A stretch of 64,000 nucleotides of DNA, taken from assembly GCA_035651455.1 (NCBI GenBank), contig DASRFR010000058.1:186001-250000 (forward strand), read 5' to 3'. Positions within the stretch are counted from its first letter, which is position 1. The number at the start of each line of letters is the position of its first letter. Below the pieces are notes generated by a model. That model saw only the letters and a list, made by a program, of their open reading frames with translations, had not been told where the DNA came from and made no database searches. A program made the translations under genes and the position numbers. Of the stretch, positions 34,049-43,008 are shown piece by piece. The DNA comes from DASRFR01 sp035651455. Its GTDB lineage: Bacteria; Acidobacteriota; Terriglobia; Terriglobales; Acidobacteriaceae.

Positions 34049-34444
34049 ATGCCGGACAATTACTTCGCCCGTTACCTGCCGTTATTGATTCATTTCCTGC
34101 TCGTGAGCGCGGTAGCGACCGGCATCGTGCTGATTTCCTGGATTGTGGGCTATCGGCGGCCGACCCGCGCCAAGCTCTCTCCTTATGAATGCGGCATGGC
34201 TCCCGTGGGCAACGCGCGGGAACGCTTTTCGGTCAAATTCTATCTTGTAGCCATGCTCTTCATCCTCTTCGATGTGGAAGCCGTGTTCCTGTATCCCTGG
34301 GCAGTCATTCTGAGGCAACTCAAAATGTTCGGCTTTTGGGAAATGCTCGTGTACGTCGGCATCGTGCTGGTGGGATTTTTCTACATCTGGAAAAAGGGAG
34401 TCCTGGATTGGGGAGCGGCTTCGCCGCGTCGGGGTCAAGTCTGA
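34049..34444 (+). CDS. nuoA: NADH-quinone oxidoreductase subunit A
   Basis: A 131-residue membrane subunit of respiratory complex I with three helices. The conserved loop KLSPYECGMAPVGNARERFS between helices one and two, and FDVEAVFLYPWA in helix two, are diagnostic. NuoA lies near the quinone site at the junction of the membrane and peripheral arms. No clear SD precedes the ATG. The stop codon overlaps the start of nuoC (TGATG), with no nuoB in between, which is unusual. Confidence 0.93.
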   Translation: MPDNYFARYLPLLIHFLLVSAVATGIVLISWIVGYRRPTRAKLSPYECGMAPVGNARERFSVKFYLVAMLFILFDVEAVFLYPWAVILRQLKMFGFWEMLVYVGIVLVGFFYIWKKGVLDWGAASPRRGQV

Positions 34445-34941
34445 TGCCGTTATCTGCCCCGATCACTGATCTGGAACAGCTCAAAAGCCATCCCGCAGTG
34501 GGTTTGTTGCTCTCCTGGAATCCTGCCGCCGTATCCGGGGTGAAGTTTGACCGGGACGAGATGAGCATCCAGATCGAGCGTTCCTACATTCGCGAAGCTT
34601 GCGCGCTCCTGCGAGACGATCCCGCCTGTCCCTTTAACTTTCTCTCGGACGTGACCTGCGTCGACTGGTATCCATCAGAACCGCGCTTCGAAGTCATTTA
34701 TCACCTGCTTTCGATTCCAAAGAAGGAGCGCGTTCGATTGAAAGTGCGCCTGGACGGCAGCAGCCCCGTCGTGGATTCAATTACTCCGTTGTGGCCTGCC
34801 GCCAACTATTTCGAGCGCGAAGTATTCGATTTGTTCGGAGTGCGCTTCTCTGGACACCCGTATTTACGCCGCATCATGATGCCGGAGGACTGGGAAGGTC
34901 ATCCATTAAGGAAGGACTTTCCAGTCGAGGGATACCGATAA
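34444..34941 (+). CDS. nuoC: NADH-quinone oxidoreductase subunit C
   Basis: The 165-residue product is the 30-kDa-type subunit of the peripheral arm. The C-terminal signature EREVFDLFGVRFSGHPYLRR followed by GHPLRKDFP is complete. Its ATG overlaps the nuoA stop, so translation is coupled. It is not fused to NuoD, unlike in some gamma-proteobacteria. NuoC binds next to NuoB and NuoD near the quinone site; the NuoB gene that normally precedes it is missing here. A much longer open frame upstream of the ATG lies inside nuoA and is not used. Confidence 0.93.
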   Translation: MPLSAPITDLEQLKSHPAVGLLLSWNPAAVSGVKFDRDEMSIQIERSYIREACALLRDDPACPFNFLSDVTCVDWYPSEPRFEVIYHLLSIPKKERVRLKVRLDGSSPVVDSITPLWPAANYFEREVFDLFGVRFSGHPYLRRIMMPEDWEGHPLRKDFPVEGYR

Positions 34942-34942
34942 C

Positions 34943-36148
34943 GTGGCGCACTTGACCAGCATGCCGGAAATTGACCGAGGGCAGGATCGCACCATGATCC
35001 TGAACATGGGGCCGCAGCACCCATCCACCCATGGCGTGCTGAGGGTCATCCTTGAAATCGATGGCGAGAACGTCGTACGTATCATGCCGGATATCGGCTA
35101 TCTTCACACCGGCATCGAGAAAACCTGCGAAGCCAAGTTCTACCAGCAGGTAGTACCGCTGACGGATCGCATCGACTACCTTTGTCCCCTGACGAATAAC
35201 CTCTGCTATGTACTGGCGGTAGAAAAGCTGCTCGGTCTGGAAATTCCGCCCAAGGCGCAGTGGATGCGGGTGATGCTGAATGAGCTCACCCGGATCAACT
35301 CTCACCTGGTATGGCTGGGTACTCACGCGCTCGATATTGGGGCGATGACCGTCTTCCTTTACTGCTTCCGCGAGCGCGAAGACATTTTGCGGCTATTCGA
35401 GATGGTCAGTGGACAGCGGATGATGACCTCTTACTTCCGGGTTGGAGGTCTGGCTCTCGCGCCGCCGCTCGGTTTTTTCGAGCGGGTACGCCACTTTGCG
35501 GATCGCTTCCCCGCGCGTGTGGATGAGTATGAAGACCTGCTGACCGCTAACCCGATCTGGATGATGCGCACCAAGGGAGTAGCTCGGATCACTGCAGAGG
35601 ACGCCATTGCCTTGGGGGCAAGCGGTCCTACGCTTCGCGGCAGTGGCGTGGATATCGACCTGCGGCGGGATATGCCGTACTCGGGATACGAGAACTTCAA
35701 ATTCAAGGTGCCGGTCTTGCAGGACGGCGACGTTTTCGCGCGATATCTCTGCCGGGTGCAGGAGTTGCGCGAGTCAATCAGCATTGTGAAGCAAGCGCTG
35801 GACGGCATGCCGGACGGTCCTATCAAGGCTGATGCTCCCAAGGTGGTGTTGCCGGACCGCGAAAAGATGAAGACGCAAATGGAAGCGCTCATCTACCACT
35901 TCAAGATCATCACGGAAGGTTTCACAGTTCCGGCGGGCGAGGTCTACCAGCCAGTCGAGTCCCCACGCGGCGAAATGGGCTATTACGTGGTCAGTGACGG
36001 CACGGCGAAGGCGTATCGCGTCCACATGCGGTCGGCGTGCTTGGCGAACCTCCAATTGCTGCCCAAGATGTGCGAAGGACGGTTGATCGCCGATGTTGTG
36101 GCGGCAATCGGAAGCATCGACATTGTTCTGGGAGAGATCGACCGGTGA
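34943..36148 (+). CDS. nuoD: NADH-quinone oxidoreductase subunit D
   Basis: A 401-residue 49-kDa-type subunit that forms the quinone-binding pocket together with NuoB. The N-terminal MGPQHPSTHGVLR and C-terminal DIVLGEIDR motifs are present, along with the long helical middle typical of the [NiFe]-hydrogenase-derived fold. The start is GTG two nucleotides after the nuoC stop; an ATG six codons later is possible. The stop overlaps the GTG start of nuoE. Confidence 0.94.
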   Translation: MAHLTSMPEIDRGQDRTMILNMGPQHPSTHGVLRVILEIDGENVVRIMPDIGYLHTGIEKTCEAKFYQQVVPLTDRIDYLCPLTNNLCYVLAVEKLLGLEIPPKAQWMRVMLNELTRINSHLVWLGTHALDIGAMTVFLYCFREREDILRLFEMVSGQRMMTSYFRVGGLALAPPLGFFERVRHFADRFPARVDEYEDLLTANPIWMMRTKGVARITAEDAIALGASGPTLRGSGVDIDLRRDMPYSGYENFKFKVPVLQDGDVFARYLCRVQELRESISIVKQALDGMPDGPIKADAPKVVLPDREKMKTQMEALIYHFKIITEGFTVPAGEVYQPVESPRGEMGYYVVSDGTAKAYRVHMRSACLANLQLLPKMCEGRLIADVVAAIGSIDIVLGEIDR

Positions 36149-36627
36149 GGTTTTCCGACCAATTCGAGTCGCGCTTTGCCGAGATGCTGAAGCACTATCC
36201 GACGAAGCGGTCGGTGCTGGTTCCAACGCTCCTTTACGCGCAGGACGAAGTCGGCTACTTGAGCGACGAAGCGATTGGCGAAATCGCCAGCCGGCTGGAG
36301 CTGACGCAACTCGATGTGCGTAACGTGATCAGCTACTACTCGATGCTGACTACCCGGCCGCGAGGCAAGTACAACGTGCAGGTATGCACGAACATTTCGT
36401 GCATGGTGCGAGGCGCAGAGGAGTTGTTCGAAGAATGTAAAAAGAAGCTTGGAGTCGGCAATAAGGGCACCACTCCAGATGGGCTTTTCAGCCTTGAGGA
36501 GGTCGAGTGCATTGGCGCCTGCAGTTGGGCCCCGGCCGCACAAGTGAACTACGATTTTCACGAGAACCTGACGCCGGAAAAGATGGCTCGCGTTTTAGAG
36601 GCATATGAAAAGAAAGGAACGCAGTGA
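36145..36627 (+). CDS. nuoE: NADH-quinone oxidoreductase subunit E
   Basis: A 160-residue thioredoxin-like subunit that carries the N1a [2Fe-2S] cluster of the NADH-oxidising module. The cluster cysteines are visible as C-x4-C in VCTNISCMV and C-x3-C in VECIGACSWAP. The start is GTG, overlapping the nuoD stop (GTGA), and follows GGGAGAG at good distance. The longer open frame from inside nuoD is not used. It should pair with NuoF, whose gene follows after 107 nt holding a large imperfect inverted repeat. Confidence 0.93.
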   Translation: MRFSDQFESRFAEMLKHYPTKRSVLVPTLLYAQDEVGYLSDEAIGEIASRLELTQLDVRNVISYYSMLTTRPRGKYNVQVCTNISCMVRGAEELFEECKKKLGVGNKGTTPDGLFSLEEVECIGACSWAPAAQVNYDFHENLTPEKMARVLEAYEKKGTQ

Positions 36628-36640
36628 CCTGTGCGTTGTT

Positions 36641-36719
36641 TAGTAATTCGTAATTGAAGTTTTGCAACAATGCGTGGCTGCTCTGAGCCAGCGCTCCGAA
36701 TTGCAATTACAAATTTCTA
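36641..36719. repeat. Imperfect 21-nt inverted repeat between nuoE and nuoF
   Basis: The left arm (36641-36661) and right arm (36699-36719) match in 17 of 21 positions as an inverted repeat, with an AT-rich core around GTAATTG and a 37-nt loop. It could form a hairpin in the mRNA between the NuoE and NuoF reading frames. There is no T run, so it is not a classic terminator. It could be an mRNA-stability element or a small mobile repeat. Confidence 0.5.
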
Positions 36720-36734
36720 AATCACGAATTTTGC

Positions 36735-38054
36735 ATGGCTGACTTGGTTTCTCATCCCGACGAAGTAAAGGTTGTGTCGAAACGCTTTGGTCAAGGTGCG
36801 ACCGATATCGACCGCTACCTTGCACTGGACGGCTACAAGGCCGTGCAGAAGGCGCTCGCGATGCAGCCGGACGCCATCATCAACGAGGTCAAGAACTCCG
36901 GGCTCCGCGGCCGCGGCGGGGCTGGCTTCAATACCGGGATGAAGTGGTCATTTGTGCCCAAGCAGGCGCCCAAACCGAAGTACGTATTATGCAATGGCGA
37001 TGAAAGCGAGCCCGGCACTTGTAAAGATCGCCTGATTTTCGAGCATGACCCCCACGCCGTGATCGAAGGTGTGATGATTGCGGCGCTTGCGGTGGGTTCG
37101 CATACTGGGTACATCTACATACGCGGCGAGTATCGTTATTTGTCCAACATCATGCAGAAGGCGATTGCCGACGCCTATGCGCGGGGGTTCCTGGGCAAGA
37201 ACATTTTCGGCAGTGGCTACGATCTCGATATTTACTGGCATGGCGGCGCCGGGGCGTACGAAGTCGGCGAAGAGTCAGCCCTAATGGAATCGCTCGAAGG
37301 CAAGCGCGGCATTCCGCGAATCCGGCCGCCCTTCCCTGCCGTGGTTGGATTATGGGGAGGCCCCACAGTCATCAACAATGCCGAGACGCTCGCCAGTGTG
37401 CCTCACATTATGCTCAGCGGCGCGGAATGGTACGCGAATCTTGGCACCCCGAAGAATGGCGGCACACGCCTCTTCTGCCTCAGCGGCAACCTGGAGCGCC
37501 CCGGCGTTTACGAATTGCCCATGGGCTACAACCTCAAGAAGATGATTTACGAGGTGGGTGGCGGGATCCCGAACGGACGCAAGCTGAAAGCCGTTGTGCC
37601 AGGCGGCTCCTCAACTCCGTGTCTTCTGCCGGAAGAGATCGATATTCCAATGGATTTCGACGCGCTCATGAAGGCCGGCAGCATGCTGGGCTCGGGCGGC
37701 GTGGTCGTGCTGGATGACACGGTTTGCATCGTGAAATTCGCGCTGCGTACGATGAAGTTTTACCAGCACGAGAGCTGCGGGTGGTGCATCCCGTGCCGCG
37801 AAGGTACCGATTGGCTGAAAAAGACGTTGATTCGCTTCCATGCCGGCGGCGGCGTAAGAAAGGACATCGACAACATTCAGTATTTATCGGAAAACATGCT
37901 GGGGCGAACATTTTGCCCACTGGGCGATGCAGCCGCCATGCCAACGATCGCGTTCGTAAAGAAGTTCAGGAAAGAGTTTGAGGATCACCTGGAGGGCAGG
38001 CTCTGCCCCTTCGAAAAGCAAGGCGCGATTGAACAACTGCCGGTAATGGCCTGA
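36735..38054 (+). CDS. nuoF: NADH-quinone oxidoreductase subunit F
   Basis: A 439-residue subunit that binds NADH and FMN and carries the N3 [4Fe-4S] cluster. The NADH/FMN motif GRGGAGFNTGMKW lies near residue 57, and the cluster motif SCGWCIPCREG near residue 350, with a fourth Cys in RTFCPLGDAA. It is complete and of normal length. It follows nuoE after a 107-nt spacer and is followed by a DinB-family gene that interrupts the usual nuoF-nuoG order. Confidence 0.95.
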   Translation: MADLVSHPDEVKVVSKRFGQGATDIDRYLALDGYKAVQKALAMQPDAIINEVKNSGLRGRGGAGFNTGMKWSFVPKQAPKPKYVLCNGDESEPGTCKDRLIFEHDPHAVIEGVMIAALAVGSHTGYIYIRGEYRYLSNIMQKAIADAYARGFLGKNIFGSGYDLDIYWHGGAGAYEVGEESALMESLEGKRGIPRIRPPFPAVVGLWGGPTVINNAETLASVPHIMLSGAEWYANLGTPKNGGTRLFCLSGNLERPGVYELPMGYNLKKMIYEVGGGIPNGRKLKAVVPGGSSTPCLLPEEIDIPMDFDALMKAGSMLGSGGVVVLDDTVCIVKFALRTMKFYQHESCGWCIPCREGTDWLKKTLIRFHAGGGVRKDIDNIQYLSENMLGRTFCPLGDAAAMPTIAFVKKFRKEFEDHLEGRLCPFEKQGAIEQLPVMA

Positions 38055-38055
38055 T

Positions 38056-38610
38056 ATGGACAGCGACATAAAACAGCAGAACCAGGAATTGCTTGCGAAA
38101 TTGCGAGAAGGACGGGAAGTCTACCTCCGCATTGTGAGGGGAATCCCGGAAGAGGCATCCCGGCTGCGTAACTCGGAAGATAGTTGGTCAATTCTCGAAT
38201 GCGCCGAGCATGTGGCGCTTGCTGAACGAGGCATGATGTTCGCGCTTCAGCATCGTCGGCCGACGGATGCCGCACCCGATTTTGCAAGGGACCAGATGGT
38301 TGAGCAGATCATTTCGGATCGCACGCGCAAAGCCACCGCACCGGAGCCCTCCCGGCCGACAGGCCGCTTTGCCAATCTGGCTGTGGCCATCAGGGAGTTC
38401 GAGGCTGCTCGCGCGGAGACTTTGGCTTTCATTCAAAACAATAACGAAGACCTGAGGAAGTGTACGGTGAAGCATCCTTTCGGGATTTTCGACGCTTACC
38501 AGGTGCTGACGATTATGGCGCTACATCCGCAAAGACATGCGTTGCAGATCGAGGAAATCAGGCGGAAGCATGGGGCCGGCATGAAGGCCGAAGTGCGAGC
38601 TAGCGTTTAA
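38056..38610 (+). CDS. DinB/YfiT-family protein inserted in the nuo operon
   Basis: A 184-residue four-helix protein starting one nucleotide after the nuoF stop. DinB-superfamily traits are visible: WSILECAEHVALAERGM near residue 44 and HPQRHALQIEEIRR near the C terminus, giving a three-histidine metal site in the usual places. Members include thiol transferases for bacillithiol or mycothiol and many uncharacterised proteins. The catalytic role here is unknown. Its tight fit between nuoF and nuoG on the same strand means it is co-transcribed with complex I, but it is not a complex I subunit in any system I know. Confidence 0.8.
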   Translation: MDSDIKQQNQELLAKLREGREVYLRIVRGIPEEASRLRNSEDSWSILECAEHVALAERGMMFALQHRRPTDAAPDFARDQMVEQIISDRTRKATAPEPSRPTGRFANLAVAIREFEAARAETLAFIQNNNEDLRKCTVKHPFGIFDAYQVLTIMALHPQRHALQIEEIRRKHGAGMKAEVRASV

Positions 38611-38628
38611 CCCGGATCACAGGATTTC

Positions 38629-40992
38629 ATGGCGGACGTAAACATCACGGTAGACGGAAAGAAGGTGACGGCGCCTGCCGGCACGCTTCTGATCGAGGCT
38701 TGCAAGAGCGTCGGCATCGAAGTGCCTTCATTCTGTTATTACCCGAATTTGTCGCTGCAAGGCGCATGCCGCATGTGCCTGGTCAAGATTGAGAAGATGC
38801 CCAAGCTGCAAACCGCATGCACCACCGTCATAAGCGAGGGCATGACTGTTTCTACGAACACACCGGAGATCCACCAGGCTCGCAAGTCAATGGTCGAGAT
38901 GCTGCTCGGCAATCATCCGCTGGATTGCCCGGTGTGCGATGCCGGCGGAGAGTGCGAACTGCAGGACATGACGTTCTCTTACGGCGCCGCGGAATCGAAG
39001 TTCATGGAAGCGAAGAACCATCGCGAGGAGCAGCAGTGGTCCCCGGTAGTGTACTTCGATCGCCCGCGCTGCATTCTCTGCTACCGCTGCGTTCGCGTCT
39101 GCGGCGAGGGTATGGACGTGTGGGCCCTGGGCGTGCAAAACCGCGGTGTCGTATCGATCATCGCCCCCAACAAGGAAGATCATCTGGAGTGCGAAGAGTG
39201 CGGCATGTGTATTGATATCTGTCCTGTGGGAGCACTCACATCCGGCGCTTACAGGTACAAGACTCGCCCCTGGGAGATGAATCACATCAGCACGACGTGC
39301 ACACACTGCGGCGACGGCTGCAAGACTACCTTGGGGGTGCGCGGCGCCGACAACGGCATGCAGATCGTGCGGGGTGATAATCGCGATAAGAGCGGTATTA
39401 ACGGCGACTTCCTGTGCATCAAGGGCCGCTACGGGTTCGATTTTGTCGATCACCCGGAGCGCATCAAGCAGCCGCTGATCCGGAAGAATGGCCGGCTAAC
39501 CCCGAGCACATGGGAAACAGCGTTCGAATTGATCGGCAGGCGTTTCAATGAGGTGCGGGATGCCGATGGCGGCGAGGCCATTGGTGTCGTGGGATCGACG
39601 CGGACTACGAACGAAGAATCGTATCTGCTGTCGAAATTTACGCGAGTGGTGCTGCAGACTAATAACATTGATCACCACCGCACCGCCGATTTCCCAGCGT
39701 TTGCTGCGGCATTGCGCGGTAAGCCCGACATGACCGGTAGCATGCGCGACGTGTTCAATGCACCGGCCATTTTGCTGATCGGAAACGATCCGACGAACCA
39801 ACATCCGCTCTTGGCGTGGCAAATTCGCAACAATGTGAGGCTGCACCGTTCCCGCTTTTACCTGATCCACTCGCAGTCGATAAAGCTGCGCCGGCAAGCT
39901 ACTAGCTTCACACAGATTCCTACGGCTTCGGAACCAAGTCTCGCTGCCTTTCTCGCCGGGGATGATGCGATGGCTAACGTACTGTCCCCGGCCGGAAGCG
40001 CCGGGGAATCCTGGATTGCTCTGCGCGACAAGCTTCGCGCGGAACAAGGATTAGTGATTATTTTTGGTTCAGAGATTCGCGGCAAGCATATCGCGGAAAT
40101 GGTCAAGTTCGGCGGGCAGGTGCCGGGTGCGAAGCTGGTTTGCCTGGGTGATTATGCTAACTCGCGGGGAGCCGCTGACATGGGTCTCTATCCCGATCTG
40201 CTGCCTGGCTACTACGGTGTGGCGGAGGGGACAGAGTTCCATGAGGAATGGGGCCAACTGCCGACCGTTCCAGGGTTAACTCTTCCACAGATGGTTGAGG
40301 CCGCAAGCGCGGGCAAGCTGAAAGCGCTGTACGTGGTCGGCGCCAATCCGATCGGCCGGCTGAAGATCGATCCATTCGCGTTTTCAAAGGCCTTTGTGGT
40401 GGTGCAGGACATGTTCCTGACAGAGACGGCGCAGATGGCGGATGTCGTTTTGCCCGCCGCAAACGCCTACGAGAAATCTGGAACTTATACGAACACCTGC
40501 GGCGATTTGCAATCGCTCAAAAAGGCCGGAGACGTGAGCGAGACCAAAGCGGATTTCGAAATGATCGTCCGTATCGCGGACGCCATGGGATTCGATGTTC
40601 GCAAGCTGGTTCCTTTTGGCCGCGGCAGTCGCGCCGACATGGGGCAGACGCGCGGCGCTCAATCGGGCGAGGCAGACCGTCACGCGGTTTGGCTGGAAGC
40701 ACACGGCCTGGAGCCTAAAATGAGTCCGTTTGATCCAATGGCCATTCTCGACGAGATCCAGCGACTGGTACCTGGCTACGAGGTCTCGCGCATGAACCTG
40801 CTGGCGGGTAATGACCAGCATACAATCCTGGCGAACAGCGGTCCGGGTGCACTTCACAATCCGGACCTAATCGCGCCGTCTAACAACAATCTGTTTACCT
40901 CCGGAACGCTGGGCCGATACTCCCACACCCTGAACTCGGTCATCGAAAACCCGCATGCCGAGCTGTCACAAGCGGAAGTCGCGGCCGACTGA
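38629..40992 (+). CDS. nuoG: NADH-quinone oxidoreductase subunit G
   Basis: A 787-residue peripheral-arm subunit. The N-terminal ferredoxin-like domain has the N1b cysteines (PSFCYY, then GACRMC and TAC), followed by the His/Cys N5 site (HPLDCPVCDAGGEC) and the N4 motif CILCYRC with CEECGMCIDICPVGAL. Next come a CTHCGDGC motif, which suggests the extra N7 cluster, and a molybdopterin-oxidoreductase-like domain without the cofactor. It passes electrons from NuoF toward NuoI and NuoB, neither of which is encoded in this operon. The start is the ATG shortly after the DinB-family gene. Confidence 0.94.
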   Translation: MADVNITVDGKKVTAPAGTLLIEACKSVGIEVPSFCYYPNLSLQGACRMCLVKIEKMPKLQTACTTVISEGMTVSTNTPEIHQARKSMVEMLLGNHPLDCPVCDAGGECELQDMTFSYGAAESKFMEAKNHREEQQWSPVVYFDRPRCILCYRCVRVCGEGMDVWALGVQNRGVVSIIAPNKEDHLECEECGMCIDICPVGALTSGAYRYKTRPWEMNHISTTCTHCGDGCKTTLGVRGADNGMQIVRGDNRDKSGINGDFLCIKGRYGFDFVDHPERIKQPLIRKNGRLTPSTWETAFELIGRRFNEVRDADGGEAIGVVGSTRTTNEESYLLSKFTRVVLQTNNIDHHRTADFPAFAAALRGKPDMTGSMRDVFNAPAILLIGNDPTNQHPLLAWQIRNNVRLHRSRFYLIHSQSIKLRRQATSFTQIPTASEPSLAAFLAGDDAMANVLSPAGSAGESWIALRDKLRAEQGLVIIFGSEIRGKHIAEMVKFGGQVPGAKLVCLGDYANSRGAADMGLYPDLLPGYYGVAEGTEFHEEWGQLPTVPGLTLPQMVEAASAGKLKALYVVGANPIGRLKIDPFAFSKAFVVVQDMFLTETAQMADVVLPAANAYEKSGTYTNTCGDLQSLKKAGDVSETKADFEMIVRIADAMGFDVRKLVPFGRGSRADMGQTRGAQSGEADRHAVWLEAHGLEPKMSPFDPMAILDEIQRLVPGYEVSRMNLLAGNDQHTILANSGPGALHNPDLIAPSNNNLFTSGTLGRYSHTLNSVIENPHAELSQAEVAAD

Positions 40993-41047
40993 TATTTCTT
41001 TTCATCGCAGCTTTACCATGGGTCATTCGTAGGATCAGGAAACGGCA

Positions 41048-42085
41048 TTGGACGTTACTACCTTCGTTATCGTGTCAGTAATCAAGTCGGTGATCGCGAT
41101 CATCGTGCTGCTGACGGCAGTGGCGTACAGCGTCTGGCTGGAGCGTAAAGTTGTGGGTCACATGCAAAATCGCTGGGGACCTACGCGTGTCGGTCCATTC
41201 GGGCTGCTGCAACCGCTGGCGGACGGCATTAAGTTTTTGTTGAAGGAAGATTTAACACCGCCTTACGTTTACAAGCCTTTGTACATCGCCGCGCCGATGA
41301 TCGCCGTGATCTTCGCGCTGACATCCATTTCGGTGATTCCAATCGGGAACTGGATCTACATTGGAGACCTGCACATCCCTCTGCAGATCACCGACGTCAA
41401 TATTGGGCTGCTGATTATTCTCGGAATCACCTCGATGGGTGTTTACGGCGTGGCACTGGCCGGGTGGTCGTCGAATAGTAAGTATTCGCTCCTGGGTGGA
41501 TTGCGAGCCAGCGCGCAAATGGTGAGTTACGAGATTTCGCTCGGCTTGTCGCTTATCGGCGTGCTGATCATGTCTGGGAGTTTTAGCCTGCGCACGATCG
41601 TTGAGTCACAGCAAGGGCACTTCTGGGGTTTCATCCCCAAGTGGAATATTTTTCATGGGCAGGAAATTGCTTTCTTTGTATACCTGATGTCCGCGTATGC
41701 GGAGACGAATCGCGTTCCGTTTGACTTGCCGGAGGCTGAAACCGAACTGGTCGCCGGCTACCACACGGAATATAGCGCGATGAAATTCGCCATGTTCTTC
41801 ATGGCCGAATATGCCAACATGATAACCGTGGCCTGCCTGGCCACACTGCTCTTCCTCGGAGGCTGGAACGGCCCTTTATTCGGACCGTATTGGCTGCAAG
41901 CAGTTCTCCCGGTGCTCTGGTTTGTCGCGAAAGTCTTCTGTTTCATTTTTCTTTACATCTGGGTGCGCGGGACATTGCCGCGCTTCCGTTACGACCAACT
42001 GATGAACTTTGCCTGGAAATTCTTGTTCCCGTTAGCAATAGCGAACTTGATCATTACCGGTTTGATCGTGGCGCTTAGGTCTTAG
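41048..42085 (+). CDS. nuoH: NADH-quinone oxidoreductase subunit H
   Basis: A 345-residue membrane subunit with about eight helices, at the junction with the peripheral arm. Conserved segments are present: SVWLERKVVGHMQNRWGPTR, the ETNRVPFDLPEAETELVAG loop and the C-terminal RGTLPRFRYDQLM. NuoH holds part of the quinone tunnel and the first proton path. The start is TTG with AGGA upstream. In most operons nuoI follows; here 93 non-coding nucleotides lead straight to nuoJ. Confidence 0.94.
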   Translation: MDVTTFVIVSVIKSVIAIIVLLTAVAYSVWLERKVVGHMQNRWGPTRVGPFGLLQPLADGIKFLLKEDLTPPYVYKPLYIAAPMIAVIFALTSISVIPIGNWIYIGDLHIPLQITDVNIGLLIILGITSMGVYGVALAGWSSNSKYSLLGGLRASAQMVSYEISLGLSLIGVLIMSGSFSLRTIVESQQGHFWGFIPKWNIFHGQEIAFFVYLMSAYAETNRVPFDLPEAETELVAGYHTEYSAMKFAMFFMAEYANMITVACLATLLFLGGWNGPLFGPYWLQAVLPVLWFVAKVFCFIFLYIWVRGTLPRFRYDQLMNFAWKFLFPLAIANLIITGLIVALRS

Positions 42086-42178
42086 TGTCAGGTTGATAAG
42101 TGTCAAGTTTTCGGGTTTCAGCGACGAATCGAAATCCGTGACCGCAACGCTGAGCTGTGACCGCTTTTACAAAATACA

Positions 42179-42706
42179 ATGCTGCATTTTTTATTGTTTA
42201 GCATCTTTGGAGCGATTGCCGTAGCGGGCGCAATCAACCTGCTCATGCAGCGGCATCCGATCAATAGCGCGCTATCGCTGATCGCCGTCATGGCATCGCT
42301 TGCTGTCGAATACCTGCTACTTGGTGCTGAATTCGTCGCTGCAGTGCAGGTGATCGTATACGCCGGCGCCATTATGGTGCTCTTCGTCTTTGTCATTATG
42401 CTGCTCAATGCTGGCGAGGAAGAACGAACCGACGGCAGCCGGGTAGCGGCCCTTTTTGGGATTCCAGCCATGTTGGTGGGCGCGGTGCTGGTCGCGTGGA
42501 CCCTGCTGAAGCATTCAGGAACCGGTGAAGTAGCCCTTGGAGCTCTGCCAGGCGCCCCCACCACGATCGGCTGGCTGCTTTTTCACGATTACCTGCTGCC
42601 GTTTGAAGTCACTTCTATTCTTGTTCTCATCGCGATTATGGGCGCGGTGGTGCTGGCTGCGCGGCCGGAAGCCACTGCCCAGCGACCGCGGAAGGAGGGC
42701 GCGTAG
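42179..42706 (+). CDS. nuoJ: NADH-quinone oxidoreductase subunit J
   Basis: A 175-residue membrane subunit with five helices. The motifs HPINSALSLIAVMASLAVEY and VIVYAGAIMVLFVFVIMLLN are typical of NuoJ, including the pi-bulge helix near the quinone site. The SD is weak. The stop overlaps the GTG start of nuoK. The 93 nt upstream hold only two short direct repeats (GTGTCA) and no sign of a nuoI remnant. Confidence 0.93.
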   Translation: MLHFLLFSIFGAIAVAGAINLLMQRHPINSALSLIAVMASLAVEYLLLGAEFVAAVQVIVYAGAIMVLFVFVIMLLNAGEEERTDGSRVAALFGIPAMLVGAVLVAWTLLKHSGTGEVALGALPGAPTTIGWLLFHDYLLPFEVTSILVLIAIMGAVVLAARPEATAQRPRKEGA

Positions 42707-43008
42707 TGGTGCCTCTTTCTTATTACCTGATTCTCAGTGGCATCCTGTTCTCGTGCGGCGTGGTCGGGTTTCTCATCAAGCGCAACCTGATCACAATCTT
42801 CATGTGCATCGAGTTAATGCTCAATGGAGTGAATTTGTCGTTTGTGGCCTTTGCGGCGCACTGGCACGCGTTAAGCGGACAGGTCTTCGTTTTCTTTGTC
42901 ATGGTGGTGGCGGCGGCGGAAACAGCGGTTGGACTGGCCATCATTATTGCCGTCTTCCGCACCCGTGAAACCCTCAATGTGGACCAGGTGAATCTGCTCA
43001 AACTATGA
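42706..43008 (+). CDS. nuoK: NADH-quinone oxidoreductase subunit K
   Basis: A 100-residue three-helix membrane subunit, the normal length. LITIFMCIELMLNGVNLSF with the conserved Glu of helix two and AAAETAVGLAIIIAVFR with the second conserved Glu are present; both belong to the proton path. The GTG start overlaps the nuoJ stop and is preceded by AAGGAGG. The next start, nuoL, overlaps the stop in ATGA. Confidence 0.94.
   Translation: MVPLSYYLILSGILFSCGVVGFLIKRNLITIFMCIELMLNGVNLSFVAFAAHWHALSGQVFVFFVMVVAAAETAVGLAIIIAVFRTRETLNVDQVNLLKL

Noticed and set aside
42086..42178. Possible nuoI remnant between nuoH and nuoJ
   Set aside because: Read in all frames, the 93 nt contain no CxxCxxC ferredoxin motif and carry stops; there is no remnant to annotate.
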